Shown piece by piece: positions 9,175 through 17,919 of a stretch of 64,000 nt of DNA. Every line of letters starts with the position of its first letter. Within the stretch, counting starts at the first letter, position 1. This DNA is from Rhodoferax sp. (GTDB taxonomy: Bacteria > Pseudomonadota > Gammaproteobacteria > Burkholderiales > Burkholderiaceae_C), in contig NZ_JANXUQ010000273.1 of NCBI RefSeq assembly GCF_025356155.1, forward strand, positions 1 to 64,000, given 5' to 3'. The translations under genes and the position numbers were made by a program. The notes under the pieces were generated by a model. The model was not told the origin of the DNA. It made no database searches and saw only the letters and a list, made by a program, of their open reading frames with translations.

Positions 9175-11199
9175 ATGCTGCAAGCCATCAAAAACCTGCC
9201 CCGCGAAGCGCGCGACACCCTCTTCCTGCTGACCGTCATCGCCTGGGTGATTGCGCCACAGGTCGACAACCTGCCGCTGTGGTGCAGTGGCATGGCAGCA
9301 ACCATTCTGTTGTGGCGCGGCTACCTGGCGGTGCGCGGCTTCGCCCTGCCCGCCCGCTGGTGGCTGTTTGGCCTGCTGCTGCTGGCAACGGGCGCTACGT
9401 ACTTCACCCACCGCACGCTGATGGGCCGTGACGCAGGTGTCACCTACGTCGTCGTTCTGCTCAGCCTCAAGACGCTGGAGATGCGCGCCCAGCGGGACAC
9501 CTTTGTCCTATTCTTTCTGGGCTTCTTTACGCTGCTGAGCAACTTCTTCTTCTCGCAAAGCCTGCTCACCGCGGTGGCCATGCTGATCGGCCTGCTGGGC
9601 TTGCTCACGGCGCTGGTCAATAGCCACATGCCGGTGGGCAAACCACCACTGATGCAGGCCGCCAAGATGGCGGGCTGGATGGCATTGCTGGGCGCGCCCG
9701 TCATGGTGGCGTTGTTCGTATTGTTCCCGCGTATTGCGCCGCTGTGGGGCGTGCCAAGTGATGCCATGGCCGGGCGCACCGGTTTGTCCAGCAGCATGCA
9801 AGTCGGCACGATTGCCAGCTTGGCTTTGGATGACAGCGTGGCCCTGCGCATACGCTTTGACGGCCCCACACCCGTGATGGGCGAAATGTATTTTCGTGGC
9901 CCGGTGTTGTCCAGTTTTGATGGACGCGAATGGCGTCCTCCGCAGCCGTTCCTGCCTTCGCGCGCAGCATCCATCGCGCAGTTGCAGGTGCAAGGCACGG
10001 CCTACTCCTACCAAGTGACGCTGGAGCCCAACAGCAAGCCATGGATTTTGGTGCTGGACGCGACAGACACCAAGCCCGCGCTGGAGGGCGTGCGCACGGC
10101 GATGACGCCCGAGCTGCAATGGATTGCCGAGCGGCCTATTACCGACCTGGTGCGCTATACCGCCAAAAGTTACACCAACTTTCGCCACGGCCCTCTGCGG
10201 CGCACAGGTGCGCTGCAGGAGTTCGTGGAATTGCCACCCAATTACAACCCGCGCACACGCCAACTGGCGGCCGACATACTGGCGGACCCACGCAACCAAG
10301 GCGCCGACACTGCGGCCTTGGTTAATACGGTATTGGAGCGTTTACGCACCGGCGGCTACATCTATACGTTGGACCCGGGCGTGTTTGGCACGGACACTGC
10401 AGACGAATTTTGGTTCGACAAAAAAATGGGGTTTTGTGAACACATAGCATCCAGCTTTGTGCTGCTGATGCGGGCCATGAACATACCGGCACGCATCGTT
10501 ACCGGATACCAGGGTGGCGACATCAACGCCATAGACCGCTACTGGACCGTGCGCCAAAGCGACGCCCACGCCTGGTCCGAGGTCTGGATGCCAGAGCGCG
10601 GTTGGGTGCGGGTGGACCCCACCTCGGCGGTGTCGCCCGGGCGCACCGGTACCGTGACCCGGCTGGCAGCACCCCGCAATGCCATCAGCCAAGCGCTGCT
10701 CAACGTCAACCCGCAATTCGCGCTCAGCCTCAGGGCCGTCTGGGAAGCTGCCAACAACCGCTGGAACCAGTGGGTGCTGAACTATTCACAGGCCAAACAG
10801 CTGGATGTATTGCGCAACCTGGGTTTCGAGTCGCCCAGTTGGGAAGATCTGACCTATGTTCTGATCGCCCTCGTGGTATGCGCCAGCTTGGTCGGCGCCG
10901 CCTGGACACTGTGGGAACGCCACCGCCAGGACCCATGGCTGCGCCTGCTGCACGGCGCGACGGCGCGCCTGCGCAAGGCAGGGCTGCAGTTGCCCGACAC
11001 CGCACCACCGCGCCAGATGGCTGCGATGCTGCAAACCCACGCCGGTGCGGGCAAGCCCGAACTGGCCGCCATTGCCCAGTGGCTCTTGCGCATGGAAGCC
11101 TGGCGATACGCCCACCCTGCACGCCATGCCCACACGCAGCAACTGGGTACACTGCAACGCGAATTCCGCTCTCTACCCTGGCCGCAACGTTTTCTGTGA
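9175..11199 (+). CDS. TgpA-like membrane transglutaminase (DUF3488 / transglutaminase-like)
   Basis: The 674-residue inner-membrane protein has about six N-terminal helices (residues 10-190), a periplasmic transglutaminase-like domain, one helix near residue 560, and a short cytoplasmic tail (DUF4129-like). The papain-like triad is visible: cysteine in KMGFCEHIASSFVLLMRAMN near residue 421, histidine in SDAHAWSEVWMPERGW near residue 464, and aspartate in VRVDPTSAVSP. TgpA of Pseudomonas aeruginosa is the named relative, and is essential there. It follows moxR and the DUF58 gene, so the three likely form one functional unit. Its stop codon overlaps a GTG that can start the next gene. Confidence 0.93.
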   Translation: MLQAIKNLPREARDTLFLLTVIAWVIAPQVDNLPLWCSGMAATILLWRGYLAVRGFALPARWWLFGLLLLATGATYFTHRTLMGRDAGVTYVVVLLSLKTLEMRAQRDTFVLFFLGFFTLLSNFFFSQSLLTAVAMLIGLLGLLTALVNSHMPVGKPPLMQAAKMAGWMALLGAPVMVALFVLFPRIAPLWGVPSDAMAGRTGLSSSMQVGTIASLALDDSVALRIRFDGPTPVMGEMYFRGPVLSSFDGREWRPPQPFLPSRAASIAQLQVQGTAYSYQVTLEPNSKPWILVLDATDTKPALEGVRTAMTPELQWIAERPITDLVRYTAKSYTNFRHGPLRRTGALQEFVELPPNYNPRTRQLAADILADPRNQGADTAALVNTVLERLRTGGYIYTLDPGVFGTDTADEFWFDKKMGFCEHIASSFVLLMRAMNIPARIVTGYQGGDINAIDRYWTVRQSDAHAWSEVWMPERGWVRVDPTSAVSPGRTGTVTRLAAPRNAISQALLNVNPQFALSLRAVWEAANNRWNQWVLNYSQAKQLDVLRNLGFESPSWEDLTYVLIALVVCASLVGAAWTLWERHRQDPWLRLLHGATARLRKAGLQLPDTAPPRQMAAMLQTHAGAGKPELAAIAQWLLRMEAWRYAHPARHAHTQQLGTLQREFRSLPWPQRFL

Positions 11200-12377
11200 A
11201 TTCCTACCCAGCCGTGACACGTCTCCTTCAGTCAATTGCTATATTTTTTATAGCTACTCACGCAATATCGGCGAGGGCTAGCGACCAGAATTTCTTAAGC
11301 GATTTGCCAAAAACCATGGTCCGGGCGGTCAAGGCGCCACCCAGCCACGGGCACGCGGGCACCAGCAAACGGGCCAAACACAACAAGACCCAGGCGCCAC
11401 GCAAAGCCGAGACGGTTGGCCCTTTGTACGCCGGCCGCCCCGAAGTCATGCAAGCGGCTGACGGCATCGCCCAGCGCCTGGGCCTGGAGCCGCAGTGGGT
11501 GCGCCAAGCCCTGGGTGGGGCGCACTACATGCCTGGCATTGCCCGTGCCATCGCGCCGCCGCCAGTGGGCACGCCGAAGAACTGGACCCTGTACCGCAGC
11601 CGCTTTATCGATTCGGTTCGCATCAATGCGGGCGTCAAGTTCTGGCGTGACAACCGCGAAACGCTGGAGCGGGCAGAGCAGCAAACTGGCGTGCCAGCCA
11701 ACATCATCGTTGGCATCATCGGCGTGGAGACGATCTACGGCCAGCAAGTGGGAACCTACCGCGTCATGGACGCGCTGACCACGCTGGCATTTGACTTCCC
11801 CACCCAGCACCCCCGCGCCAAAGAACGTGCGGCGTTTTTCCTGTCCGAACTGGAGGCCTTTTTGGTGCTGACCCAGCGCACCGGCACCGACCCGCTGGCG
11901 CTGCGCGGCAGTTATGCCGGTGCCATTGGCTTGCCGCAATTCATGCCTTCGAGCTGGAACAAATACGCGGTGGATTTTGATGGTGATGGCCGCATCGACC
12001 TTTTCCATAGCGCTGCGGATGTCATTGGCTCGGTCGCCAACTATTTCAAGGCCTTCCAATGGCGTGCCGGCATGCCCACCCACTACGCGGTGCGGCTCAA
12101 CTCCGAAGGCATGGACAAAGCGGCACTGCTGGCGCCCGACATACTGCCCACCTTCACCGCTGCCACCATGGCCGCCTTGGGCGCAGACCTGGACGCCCGC
12201 GCCCTGCAACACACAGGCCCCCTGGCGCTGGTGGAATTGCAAAACGGAGATGCGCCACCGCTGTACGTGGTGGGCACGGAAAACTTCTACGCCATCACCC
12301 GCTACAACTGGAGCAGCTACTACGCGCTGGCCGTCATTGAACTAGGCCAGGAGATCGCCGCCGCCATGTCAAAATAA
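11196..12377 (+). CDS. mltB: Lytic murein transglycosylase, MltB/Slt35 family
   Basis: Predicted to cleave the MurNAc-GlcNAc bond of peptidoglycan with 1,6-anhydro product formation. The catalytic glutamate is in GIIGVETIYGQQVGTYRV, the substrate groove motif GSYAGAIGLPQFMPSSWN follows, and DFDGDGRIDLF is the EF-hand-like calcium loop of Slt35. The start is GTG: 11196 overlaps the tgpA stop (GTGA), and 11214 is an alternative. Either gives a signal peptide whose core SIAIFFIATHAISARAS is encoded by dispersed repeat A. No lipobox cysteine is seen, so it is periplasmic, perhaps soluble, unlike lipoprotein MltB of E. coli. The long track ORF upstream is a shadow of tgpA. Confidence 0.88.
   Translation: MNSYPAVTRLLQSIAIFFIATHAISARASDQNFLSDLPKTMVRAVKAPPSHGHAGTSKRAKHNKTQAPRKAETVGPLYAGRPEVMQAADGIAQRLGLEPQWVRQALGGAHYMPGIARAIAPPPVGTPKNWTLYRSRFIDSVRINAGVKFWRDNRETLERAEQQTGVPANIIVGIIGVETIYGQQVGTYRVMDALTTLAFDFPTQHPRAKERAAFFLSELEAFLVLTQRTGTDPLALRGSYAGAIGLPQFMPSSWNKYAVDFDGDGRIDLFHSAADVIGSVANYFKAFQWRAGMPTHYAVRLNSEGMDKAALLAPDILPTFTAATMAALGADLDARALQHTGPLALVELQNGDAPPLYVVGTENFYAITRYNWSSYYALAVIELGQEIAAAMSK
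11236..11286 (+). repeat. Dispersed repeat family A, copy 3, encoding a signal peptide
   Basis: The sequence TTGCTATATTTTTTATAGCT, a short spacer, and CGGCGAGGGCTAGCGACC match the family closely. It lies inside the 5' end of the lytic transglycosylase gene and supplies the hydrophobic core and cleavage region of the signal peptide. Confidence 0.88.
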
Positions 12378-12380
12378 GTC

Positions 12381-13526
12381 ATGACAGAATCCGCCCTCTC
12401 CACCGCCAGCCCAGCCCCGGATGAAGACGTCACCACCACGCTGTACCGCGCCGCCATTGGTCCGGTCAGCGGCGGTTATTACCTTCCCATCTTTACCCGC
12501 TTCGAAGCAGCCGACCACGCCGGCATCAGCTGGAACACCGCAGCCAGCCTGATAACTTTGAATTGGTTGGTGTTTCGCAAGCTCTGGGTCGCGGCTCTGG
12601 CCTATGTGGGCATTCTGGTTGCCGTTGCGGTTGTGGTGTTTGGAATTGGGCAGCTGGTGTTCCAGTTCTCCGACACGCTGATGATGGTGCTGGGCCTGGG
12701 CTTTGGATTGGTGGCTTTTGTGCTGCCGGGTCTGTTTGGCAATGCGCTATTCCATACCGAATGTCGCAAGGCCATGTCCAAAGCCTTGGTGGGGCATGCC
12801 AATGTGGCCGATGCGCGCGACGCACTGCTGCGCCAGGCCAGCACCCGTCGCCGGGTGATCTGGCTGGCAGCGGCCAATGCCGCACTCCTGTTGGTTGCCA
12901 CCCTGGTCTATCTGCAAGTCGCAGCGCTGCACACGGTGACTGTCATGCCGCAGGGCGCCCTGGACACGGGTCAGGTGGCTGTCGGTCGCGCGGCGGCACC
13001 GACCGTCGCGGCATCCGAGCCCATCGCACCGGCTTCAACGGCCCTGCCGGAAATCACTGCGCCTCAGCCCGCTGCATCATCCGTTGCCGCACCGTCCGCC
13101 GCTGCAACAACCGTTGCTGAGGCACCTGTTACCGCAGCTGCTCTAACGACTGCAGCTGCGCCAGAGCCCGCGGTAGCGATCCCGGTTGCCCATGCAAGCC
13201 CACCGACAAAAACCCTCACCAAGCCCAACACACCAAAAGTCGTGCAGCCGCCACCCAAGCCAGCGAAAGCCAGCTCTACGGCGACGACCGACACAGCAGC
13301 CAAGGCCTTCTTCATCAATGTGGGCTTGTTCGCAGTGCCCGAGAACGCAGCCAGGGCCCACACCAAGTTGCTGGAGGCTCAACTGCCTTCGGTGATGAAA
13401 GAGCTCAAGTCCAAGACCCGTCAAATCCGCGTACGGGTCGGGCCTTTTGCCACGCAGCAGGCGGCCGAAGCGGCAGCAGAAAAAATCAAGGCCCTGCAGC
13501 TCGACGCCTCCATCATCCAGCTTTAG
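12381..13526 (+). CDS. SPOR-domain membrane protein with DUF2628-like N-terminus
   Basis: This 381-residue protein begins with a soluble stretch containing YYLPIFTRFEAADHAGISWN, two or three transmembrane helices (residues 70-120 and near 170), a long Ala/Pro/Thr-rich linker (about residues 185-300), and a C-terminal SPOR domain from FFINVGLFAVPENAARAH. SPOR domains bind glycan strands lacking stem peptides, often at the division septum. The linker is long enough to span much of the periplasm. Only three bases separate it from the lytic transglycosylase gene, whose product makes and cuts glycan strands, so a shared septal or cell-wall role is reasonable. Confidence 0.8.
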   Translation: MTESALSTASPAPDEDVTTTLYRAAIGPVSGGYYLPIFTRFEAADHAGISWNTAASLITLNWLVFRKLWVAALAYVGILVAVAVVVFGIGQLVFQFSDTLMMVLGLGFGLVAFVLPGLFGNALFHTECRKAMSKALVGHANVADARDALLRQASTRRRVIWLAAANAALLLVATLVYLQVAALHTVTVMPQGALDTGQVAVGRAAAPTVAASEPIAPASTALPEITAPQPAASSVAAPSAAATTVAEAPVTAAALTTAAAPEPAVAIPVAHASPPTKTLTKPNTPKVVQPPPKPAKASSTATTDTAAKAFFINVGLFAVPENAARAHTKLLEAQLPSVMKELKSKTRQIRVRVGPFATQQAAEAAAEKIKALQLDASIIQL

Positions 13527-13547
13527 AAGCCGAGCGCAATGTAGCGT

Positions 13548-14423
13548 TCAGGAGCCTTCCAGGCGCTCATACTCGGCAATGACTTGCGCACCGATCAGCA
13601 ACAACGCGGCGACGATCTCCATGCAAAACAGGGCTACCACCGCGGTAGTCAGCGAGCCGTAGACCACGCTGGTCTTAGACAAAGTGGTGAAGTACCACAC
13701 CAGCAAATGGCGAATGATTTCCCATACCGAACTGGCCGCGAGGCCACCAATCACCGCGTGGCGCACTGGCATGCGTCCCACCGGCAAGGTCAAGTAGATG
13801 GAGGCCACGATCAGGGTCTCCACCGCAAAACCCATGACGTAAAAGAACAGGCCAGACACGCCGACCAGTGACAGGTCATAGCCGAATACGGTGATGTTTT
13901 CTTTTGCCAAGGCTTGCAGACCGATCGTGGCGATGGTCAAAATCAGCAATGCAATGCCCAGTGCAAACACAAAGCAATAGGGCAACACGGCAGATACCAG
14001 TTTGTGGCGCTTGAAGGTCAGTTCCCGGTGTACAAAGATCTGGCCCATGGCCTTTTCCAGAATGCCAAATGCCAACGAGCTAAAGAACAGCATAGTCAGC
14101 AACAACACGGCGCCAATCGTGGCCTTGTTGTCCAGGAAGATATTGATGTCACCCAGCACCGCCTTGGACTGGCTGGGTACCAGCCATTCGAGATAACGGC
14201 CCAGCGCCGTCAGCAGTTCGGCCGGGGAAAACCAATGCGACAAGGCGATGACAGACAGTATCAACAACGGCACCATGGACAGCAACGCGTAATACGCAAT
14301 GGCACCGGCCAACATCATGCCCTGATTGGCATTGAATGCCCGCAAAACCTCTAGCGCAAACCCCAATGGGTGCGCCAATATATGCCGCGCCGCTTTGCTG
14401 GCCGGAACGACGGGTAACTTCAT
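13548..14423 (-). CDS. YihY/BrkB-family inner-membrane protein
   Basis: This 291-residue protein has six predicted membrane helices and the family motifs [20 protein letters not shown] and [18 protein letters not shown]. The family was once annotated as ribonuclease BN by mistake; its function is unproven, though some members are proposed transporters or virulence factors. The ATG overlaps the stop of the upstream chemoreceptor gene by four bases (ATGA), suggesting coupled translation of two products with no known link. Confidence 0.88.
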   Translation of the reverse strand: MKLPVVPASKAARHILAHPLGFALEVLRAFNANQGMMLAGAIAYYALLSMVPLLILSVIALSHWFSPAELLTALGRYLEWLVPSQSKAVLGDINIFLDNKATIGAVLLLTMLFFSSLAFGILEKAMGQIFVHRELTFKRHKLVSAVLPYCFVFALGIALLILTIATIGLQALAKENITVFGYDLSLVGVSGLFFYVMGFAVETLIVASIYLTLPVGRMPVRHAVIGGLAASSVWEIIRHLLVWYFTTLSKTSVVYGSLTTAVVALFCMEIVAALLLIGAQVIAEYERLEGS

Positions 14424-15910
14424 CGGCGCGGCAACTGCTTGATAGAGGATGTCATGAGGGTCTTGGGCCCGACGGGTGCACGCGCAGCGGCGGGTGGCGC
14501 AGGCCGATACGGTGCCGCGCGGTCTTGGTCAGGCGACAACTTGAACACCGCCACCAGTTGCACCAGATCTTCGGCCTGGCCTTTGAGGCTGCTGGCCGCA
14601 GCGGCCATTTCTTCAACCAAGGCGGCGTTTTGCTGTGTCGCATTGTCCATATGGCGCACAGCCTCGCCCACTTGCGCCACACCCGACGCTTGCTCGTTGC
14701 TGGCAGCACTGATCTCGCCCATGATGTCGGTCACACGGCGAATAGAGCCTACTACTTCGGTCATGGTCTCACCAGCCATGTCGACCAGTGCCGTTCCTTT
14801 TTCCACGCGCTCGACGCTGGCGCCAATCAGGCTCTTGATTTCCTTGGCCGCCTGCGCCGATCGCCCCGCCAGCGAACGCACCTCGGACGCGACCACGGCA
14901 AAACCGCGCCCCTGCTCACCGGCGCGCGCCGCTTCCACAGCAGCGTTCAATGCCAGGATATTGGTCTGGAACGCAATGCCGTCGATGACGCCGATGATGT
15001 CTGCAATCTTGCGCGAAGAATCATTGATCTCCTTCATGGTCTCCACCACTTGGTCGACCACATTGCCGCCCTGGATGGCCACTGACGACGCGCTTTGGGC
15101 CAACTGGTTGGCTTGGCGTGCGGAGTCCGCGTTTTGCTGCACCGTGGTGCCCAGCTCTTCCATGCTGGCCGCGGTTTCTTCCAGCGCACTGGCCTGCTGC
15201 TCGGTGCGTGTGGACAAATCGTTATTGCCCTGGGCAATTTCGGAGGAAGCGGTGGCTACGCCTTCAGAGCCTTGGCGGACATTGGACACCAGTTTGGCAA
15301 GACTGCCTTGCATGGCATGAAGGGACGCCAGCATGACACCCACCTCGTCTTTTCCACCCGAGCTGATGCTGTTGGACAGGTCGCCGCCAGCAATGCTTTG
15401 GGCCACCTGCGCCGCCTCGGACAATGGCCGCACGATACTGCCCGAGATGCGCATTGCAATACCAACACCGATCACGATGCCGATGAGTAACACGCTCCAA
15501 TTCAACATGACGGCTCGGGTCAACGCTGCCTGAAGTTGGCCGCTGTCAGCGATCTGCAGGCTCACCAATTTGCTGGCCAGTTGATCGACCGCCTGCATAT
15601 GGTCCTCAGGTGCGCCTGTATGCGAGGCCATGGCCGCAGCCAAAGCCTTTTTCTCTTCGTCAGCCTGCGTCAGGCTGTTCAATTTTTTGATCTGATCCGT
15701 GTCGAGACCTGGCAAGGCCGCCTTTTTGGCCACGGCGATCTTGACCTGCATGGCCCAGTCAGACGCCATCGACAGTCGGAAAGCCCGTTCATCCAACGCA
15801 GTGTTGAAGTGCTGGATCTGGGCCAGTTGCATCTGCCCCACCCCCGCTACCAGCGCCAACAAAGCCAGCATGACGCCAAAGCCCAGCATCAAACGATTGC
15901 GAATAGTCAT
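14420..15910 (-). CDS. Methyl-accepting chemotaxis protein with short periplasmic domain
   Basis: The 496-residue receptor has a first helix at residues 10-30, a periplasmic part of only about 110-115 residues, a second helix near 150-170, a HAMP domain, and a long cytoplasmic signalling coiled coil. The signalling tip is clear: [20 protein letters not shown] then [20 protein letters not shown]. The periplasmic part is shorter than the roughly 160-residue four-helix bundle of Tar-like receptors, so ligand sensing may be altered. No C-terminal CheR-binding pentapeptide (NWETF type) is seen. The ATG is preceded by AGGG. No che genes occur in the window. Confidence 0.93.
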   Translation of the reverse strand: MTIRNRLMLGFGVMLALLALVAGVGQMQLAQIQHFNTALDERAFRLSMASDWAMQVKIAVAKKAALPGLDTDQIKKLNSLTQADEEKKALAAAMASHTGAPEDHMQAVDQLASKLVSLQIADSGQLQAALTRAVMLNWSVLLIGIVIGVGIAMRISGSIVRPLSEAAQVAQSIAGGDLSNSISSGGKDEVGVMLASLHAMQGSLAKLVSNVRQGSEGVATASSEIAQGNNDLSTRTEQQASALEETAASMEELGTTVQQNADSARQANQLAQSASSVAIQGGNVVDQVVETMKEINDSSRKIADIIGVIDGIAFQTNILALNAAVEAARAGEQGRGFAVVASEVRSLAGRSAQAAKEIKSLIGASVERVEKGTALVDMAGETMTEVVGSIRRVTDIMGEISAASNEQASGVAQVGEAVRHMDNATQQNAALVEEMAAAASSLKGQAEDLVQLVAVFKLSPDQDRAAPYRPAPPAAARAPVGPKTLMTSSIKQLPRR

Positions 15911-16047
15911 TAGGGTACCCTTTTAGTATCGGCAACAGCAATTTACCAACTGTAAACCCAGTCTCTCCAACGGAACACGGTGGACTGCAACGGACCTGCC
16001 TGCACCAAGCGATTGAAGGGCCAGGCTTTCCCCGCAGACGACCAGGC

Positions 16048-16938
16048 TTAGGGAGCCTGCACCACGCTGTCAAACATCGGGTGCAGGGCATCAAGCCAGC
16101 TATCAACCTCGGTCTCGCCAATCGACAGACAGGCCATACACGCAGGCCCATGCAGTGCCCACTCGCGCTGCTCGCCAATGCCTTCGTGCAAGCCCACCAG
16201 GTGTTCGGCCACCAGGCCCATGGCCACCAGCATGCGCACCTCGGCCAGCACGTTTTTGTCTTTCAAAATCGTGAAGTCGTGGTGCAATCGCACGGCCTGG
16301 TAGATAGGCGTCGGCAAGCGCCAGGTGCGTGCCACCAGCGCGCCCACCACTGCATGGTCAGTCTTGTGGGCGGCATTTTCGGTTTCCGTAAAGCTGCGGT
16401 CCTGGCGGGCCAGCGCTTCGGTCAGCGTGCCCGCATAACCACGCACGCCCTGCATCAGAATAGGTATGCCTACATGGCAAAACAGGCCACAGGTGTAGGC
16501 CAGCTCCGGGTCCACTCCATAGAGCTGGCGGGCAATATGCGCCATGGCCAGCGCGCGGCGGGTGGACGTGTCCCAAAAATGTTCCAGCAGCGGCGAGCTC
16601 ACGCGAATGGAGTTTCGGGTCAGAAAGGCCGTCAGCAGTTTCTCGGTCATGCGCAGGCCCAACAGGCCCAATGCTTCGCCTACCGAGGTAACAGGCCGGG
16701 AGCGTGCGTAATAGGGGCTGTTGGCGGTGCGGATCAGCGATGCCGACATGGCCACATCGCGTGCTGCAATGTCAGCGACGATTTGCGGCTCGGGGTCCTC
16801 CTTGTCCATCTCGCGGCGCAGCGCGATCAGCAACTCAGGGCACGGTGGAATGACGATATCGCGCAATGGCCCTGAGGCAAGTGCGCGGTCCAGCTCGCGA
16901 TCCGTAGGGGTTGGGGGGTTTGGGGTTAGCGCCGCCAT
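16048..16938 (-). CDS. HDOD-domain signalling protein
   Basis: HDOD domains are HD-like helical modules, usually without phosphohydrolase activity, found in bacterial signalling proteins. This 296-residue form is almost all HDOD, with IVADIAARDVAMSASLIRTA near residue 60 and GLFCHVGIPILMQGVRGYAG near residue 155. The track start at 16995 lies inside the upstream gene; ATG at 16938 is four bases past that gene's stop and gives a proper N-terminus. It follows the alpha-E gene closely and is probably co-transcribed with it, though no functional link is known. Confidence 0.85.
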   Translation of the reverse strand: MAALTPNPPTPTDRELDRALASGPLRDIVIPPCPELLIALRREMDKEDPEPQIVADIAARDVAMSASLIRTANSPYYARSRPVTSVGEALGLLGLRMTEKLLTAFLTRNSIRVSSPLLEHFWDTSTRRALAMAHIARQLYGVDPELAYTCGLFCHVGIPILMQGVRGYAGTLTEALARQDRSFTETENAAHKTDHAVVGALVARTWRLPTPIYQAVRLHHDFTILKDKNVLAEVRMLVAMGLVAEHLVGLHEGIGEQREWALHGPACMACLSIGETEVDSWLDALHPMFDSVVQAP

Positions 16939-16942
16939 GCAA

Positions 16943-17902
16943 TCAGGCGCTGACCGGTACCAAAAACTCCCGGCTGATGTGGGCGCCCAGGTCATTGACC
17001 CGGTCCAGGAACTGCGTCAGGTAAGCGTGCAGACCGGTGGCCAAAATCTCGTCGATGCGGCCATATTGCAGTTCCGCGCGCAACTTGCCGGCACGGCGCA
17101 GGGTTTCGCTGGATGGATCGCTGGCCACCAGCGCCAGATTGGTGACCACGCCGTTCAGGCAGGCATGCATGGAGCGCGGCATGTCAGGGCGCAAAATCAG
17201 CAGCTCGCCCACACGCTCGGGCTTGATGACGTCGCGGTAAACCTTGCGGTAGACCTCAAAGCCCGAGACGCTGCGCAAAATCGCACTCCAGTGGTAGAAG
17301 TCGTACTCTTGGTCCTTCTCCACCGACGTGCCAAAGAAATCGCTTTGCAAGGCGTGGAACTTCACATCCACCAGTCGCGCGGTGTTGTCGGCCCTCTCCA
17401 GAAACGTCCCCAAGCGCATGAAGTGCAGGGCCTCGTCAATCAGCATGGTGCCCACGGTCACACCACGCGACAAGTGCGAGCGGAACTTGACCCACTCAAA
17501 GAACTGCGCCGGATCGGCCTCGAATTCACCCGCCTTGAGCATGCGTTTGACTTCGAGCCAGGTCGTGTTTTGCGTCTCCCACACTTCGGTGGTCAGCGCG
17601 CCGCGCACAGCGCGGGCGTTCTCGCGGGCTGCACCCAGGCACGACACGATGGAGGACGGATTGCTTTCATCCTTGACCATGAAATCCATGACGTCGCGGG
17701 CAATGATCGCACCGTAACGTTCGGTGTAGGTGGGCAGCAGCTCGCTGATGCTGAGCAGGCCCTCCCAACCCTCTTGTGCCACGGCATCGGACTGCGGCAA
17801 CAGCGAAGTCTGGTAGTTAACATCCAGCATCCGGGCGGTGTTCTCAGCCCGCTCGGTGTAGCGGGACATCCAGAAAAGATGGTCTGCGGTACGGGACAGC
17901 AT
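16943..17902 (-). CDS. Alpha-E domain protein (DUF403)
   Basis: The 319-residue protein begins MLSRTADHLFWMSRYTERAE, the hallmark opening of the all-helical alpha-E family. The family has no established activity and is encoded beside, or fused to, circularly permuted ATP-grasp proteins and transglutaminase-like peptidases. Here it starts 17 bases after the ATP-grasp gene ends, with AAGGGA upstream of its ATG. A second alpha-E domain is fused to the ATP-grasp protein at 29867. By context it is a partner in making or modifying an unknown peptide. Confidence 0.92.
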   Translation of the reverse strand: MLSRTADHLFWMSRYTERAENTARMLDVNYQTSLLPQSDAVAQEGWEGLLSISELLPTYTERYGAIIARDVMDFMVKDESNPSSIVSCLGAARENARAVRGALTTEVWETQNTTWLEVKRMLKAGEFEADPAQFFEWVKFRSHLSRGVTVGTMLIDEALHFMRLGTFLERADNTARLVDVKFHALQSDFFGTSVEKDQEYDFYHWSAILRSVSGFEVYRKVYRDVIKPERVGELLILRPDMPRSMHACLNGVVTNLALVASDPSSETLRRAGKLRAELQYGRIDEILATGLHAYLTQFLDRVNDLGAHISREFLVPVSA

Positions 17903-17919
17903 AATAATTTCCCTTCAGT

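Noticed and set aside
10602-11195. N-terminal extension of the lytic transglycosylase ORF
   Set aside because: It lies wholly inside tgpA in another frame and reads as Pro/Arg/Ala-rich shadow sequence.
12933-13300. CRISPR-like or tandem repeat in the SPOR gene
   Set aside because: The repetition is low-complexity Ala/Pro/Thr coding sequence, with no spacer-repeat structure.
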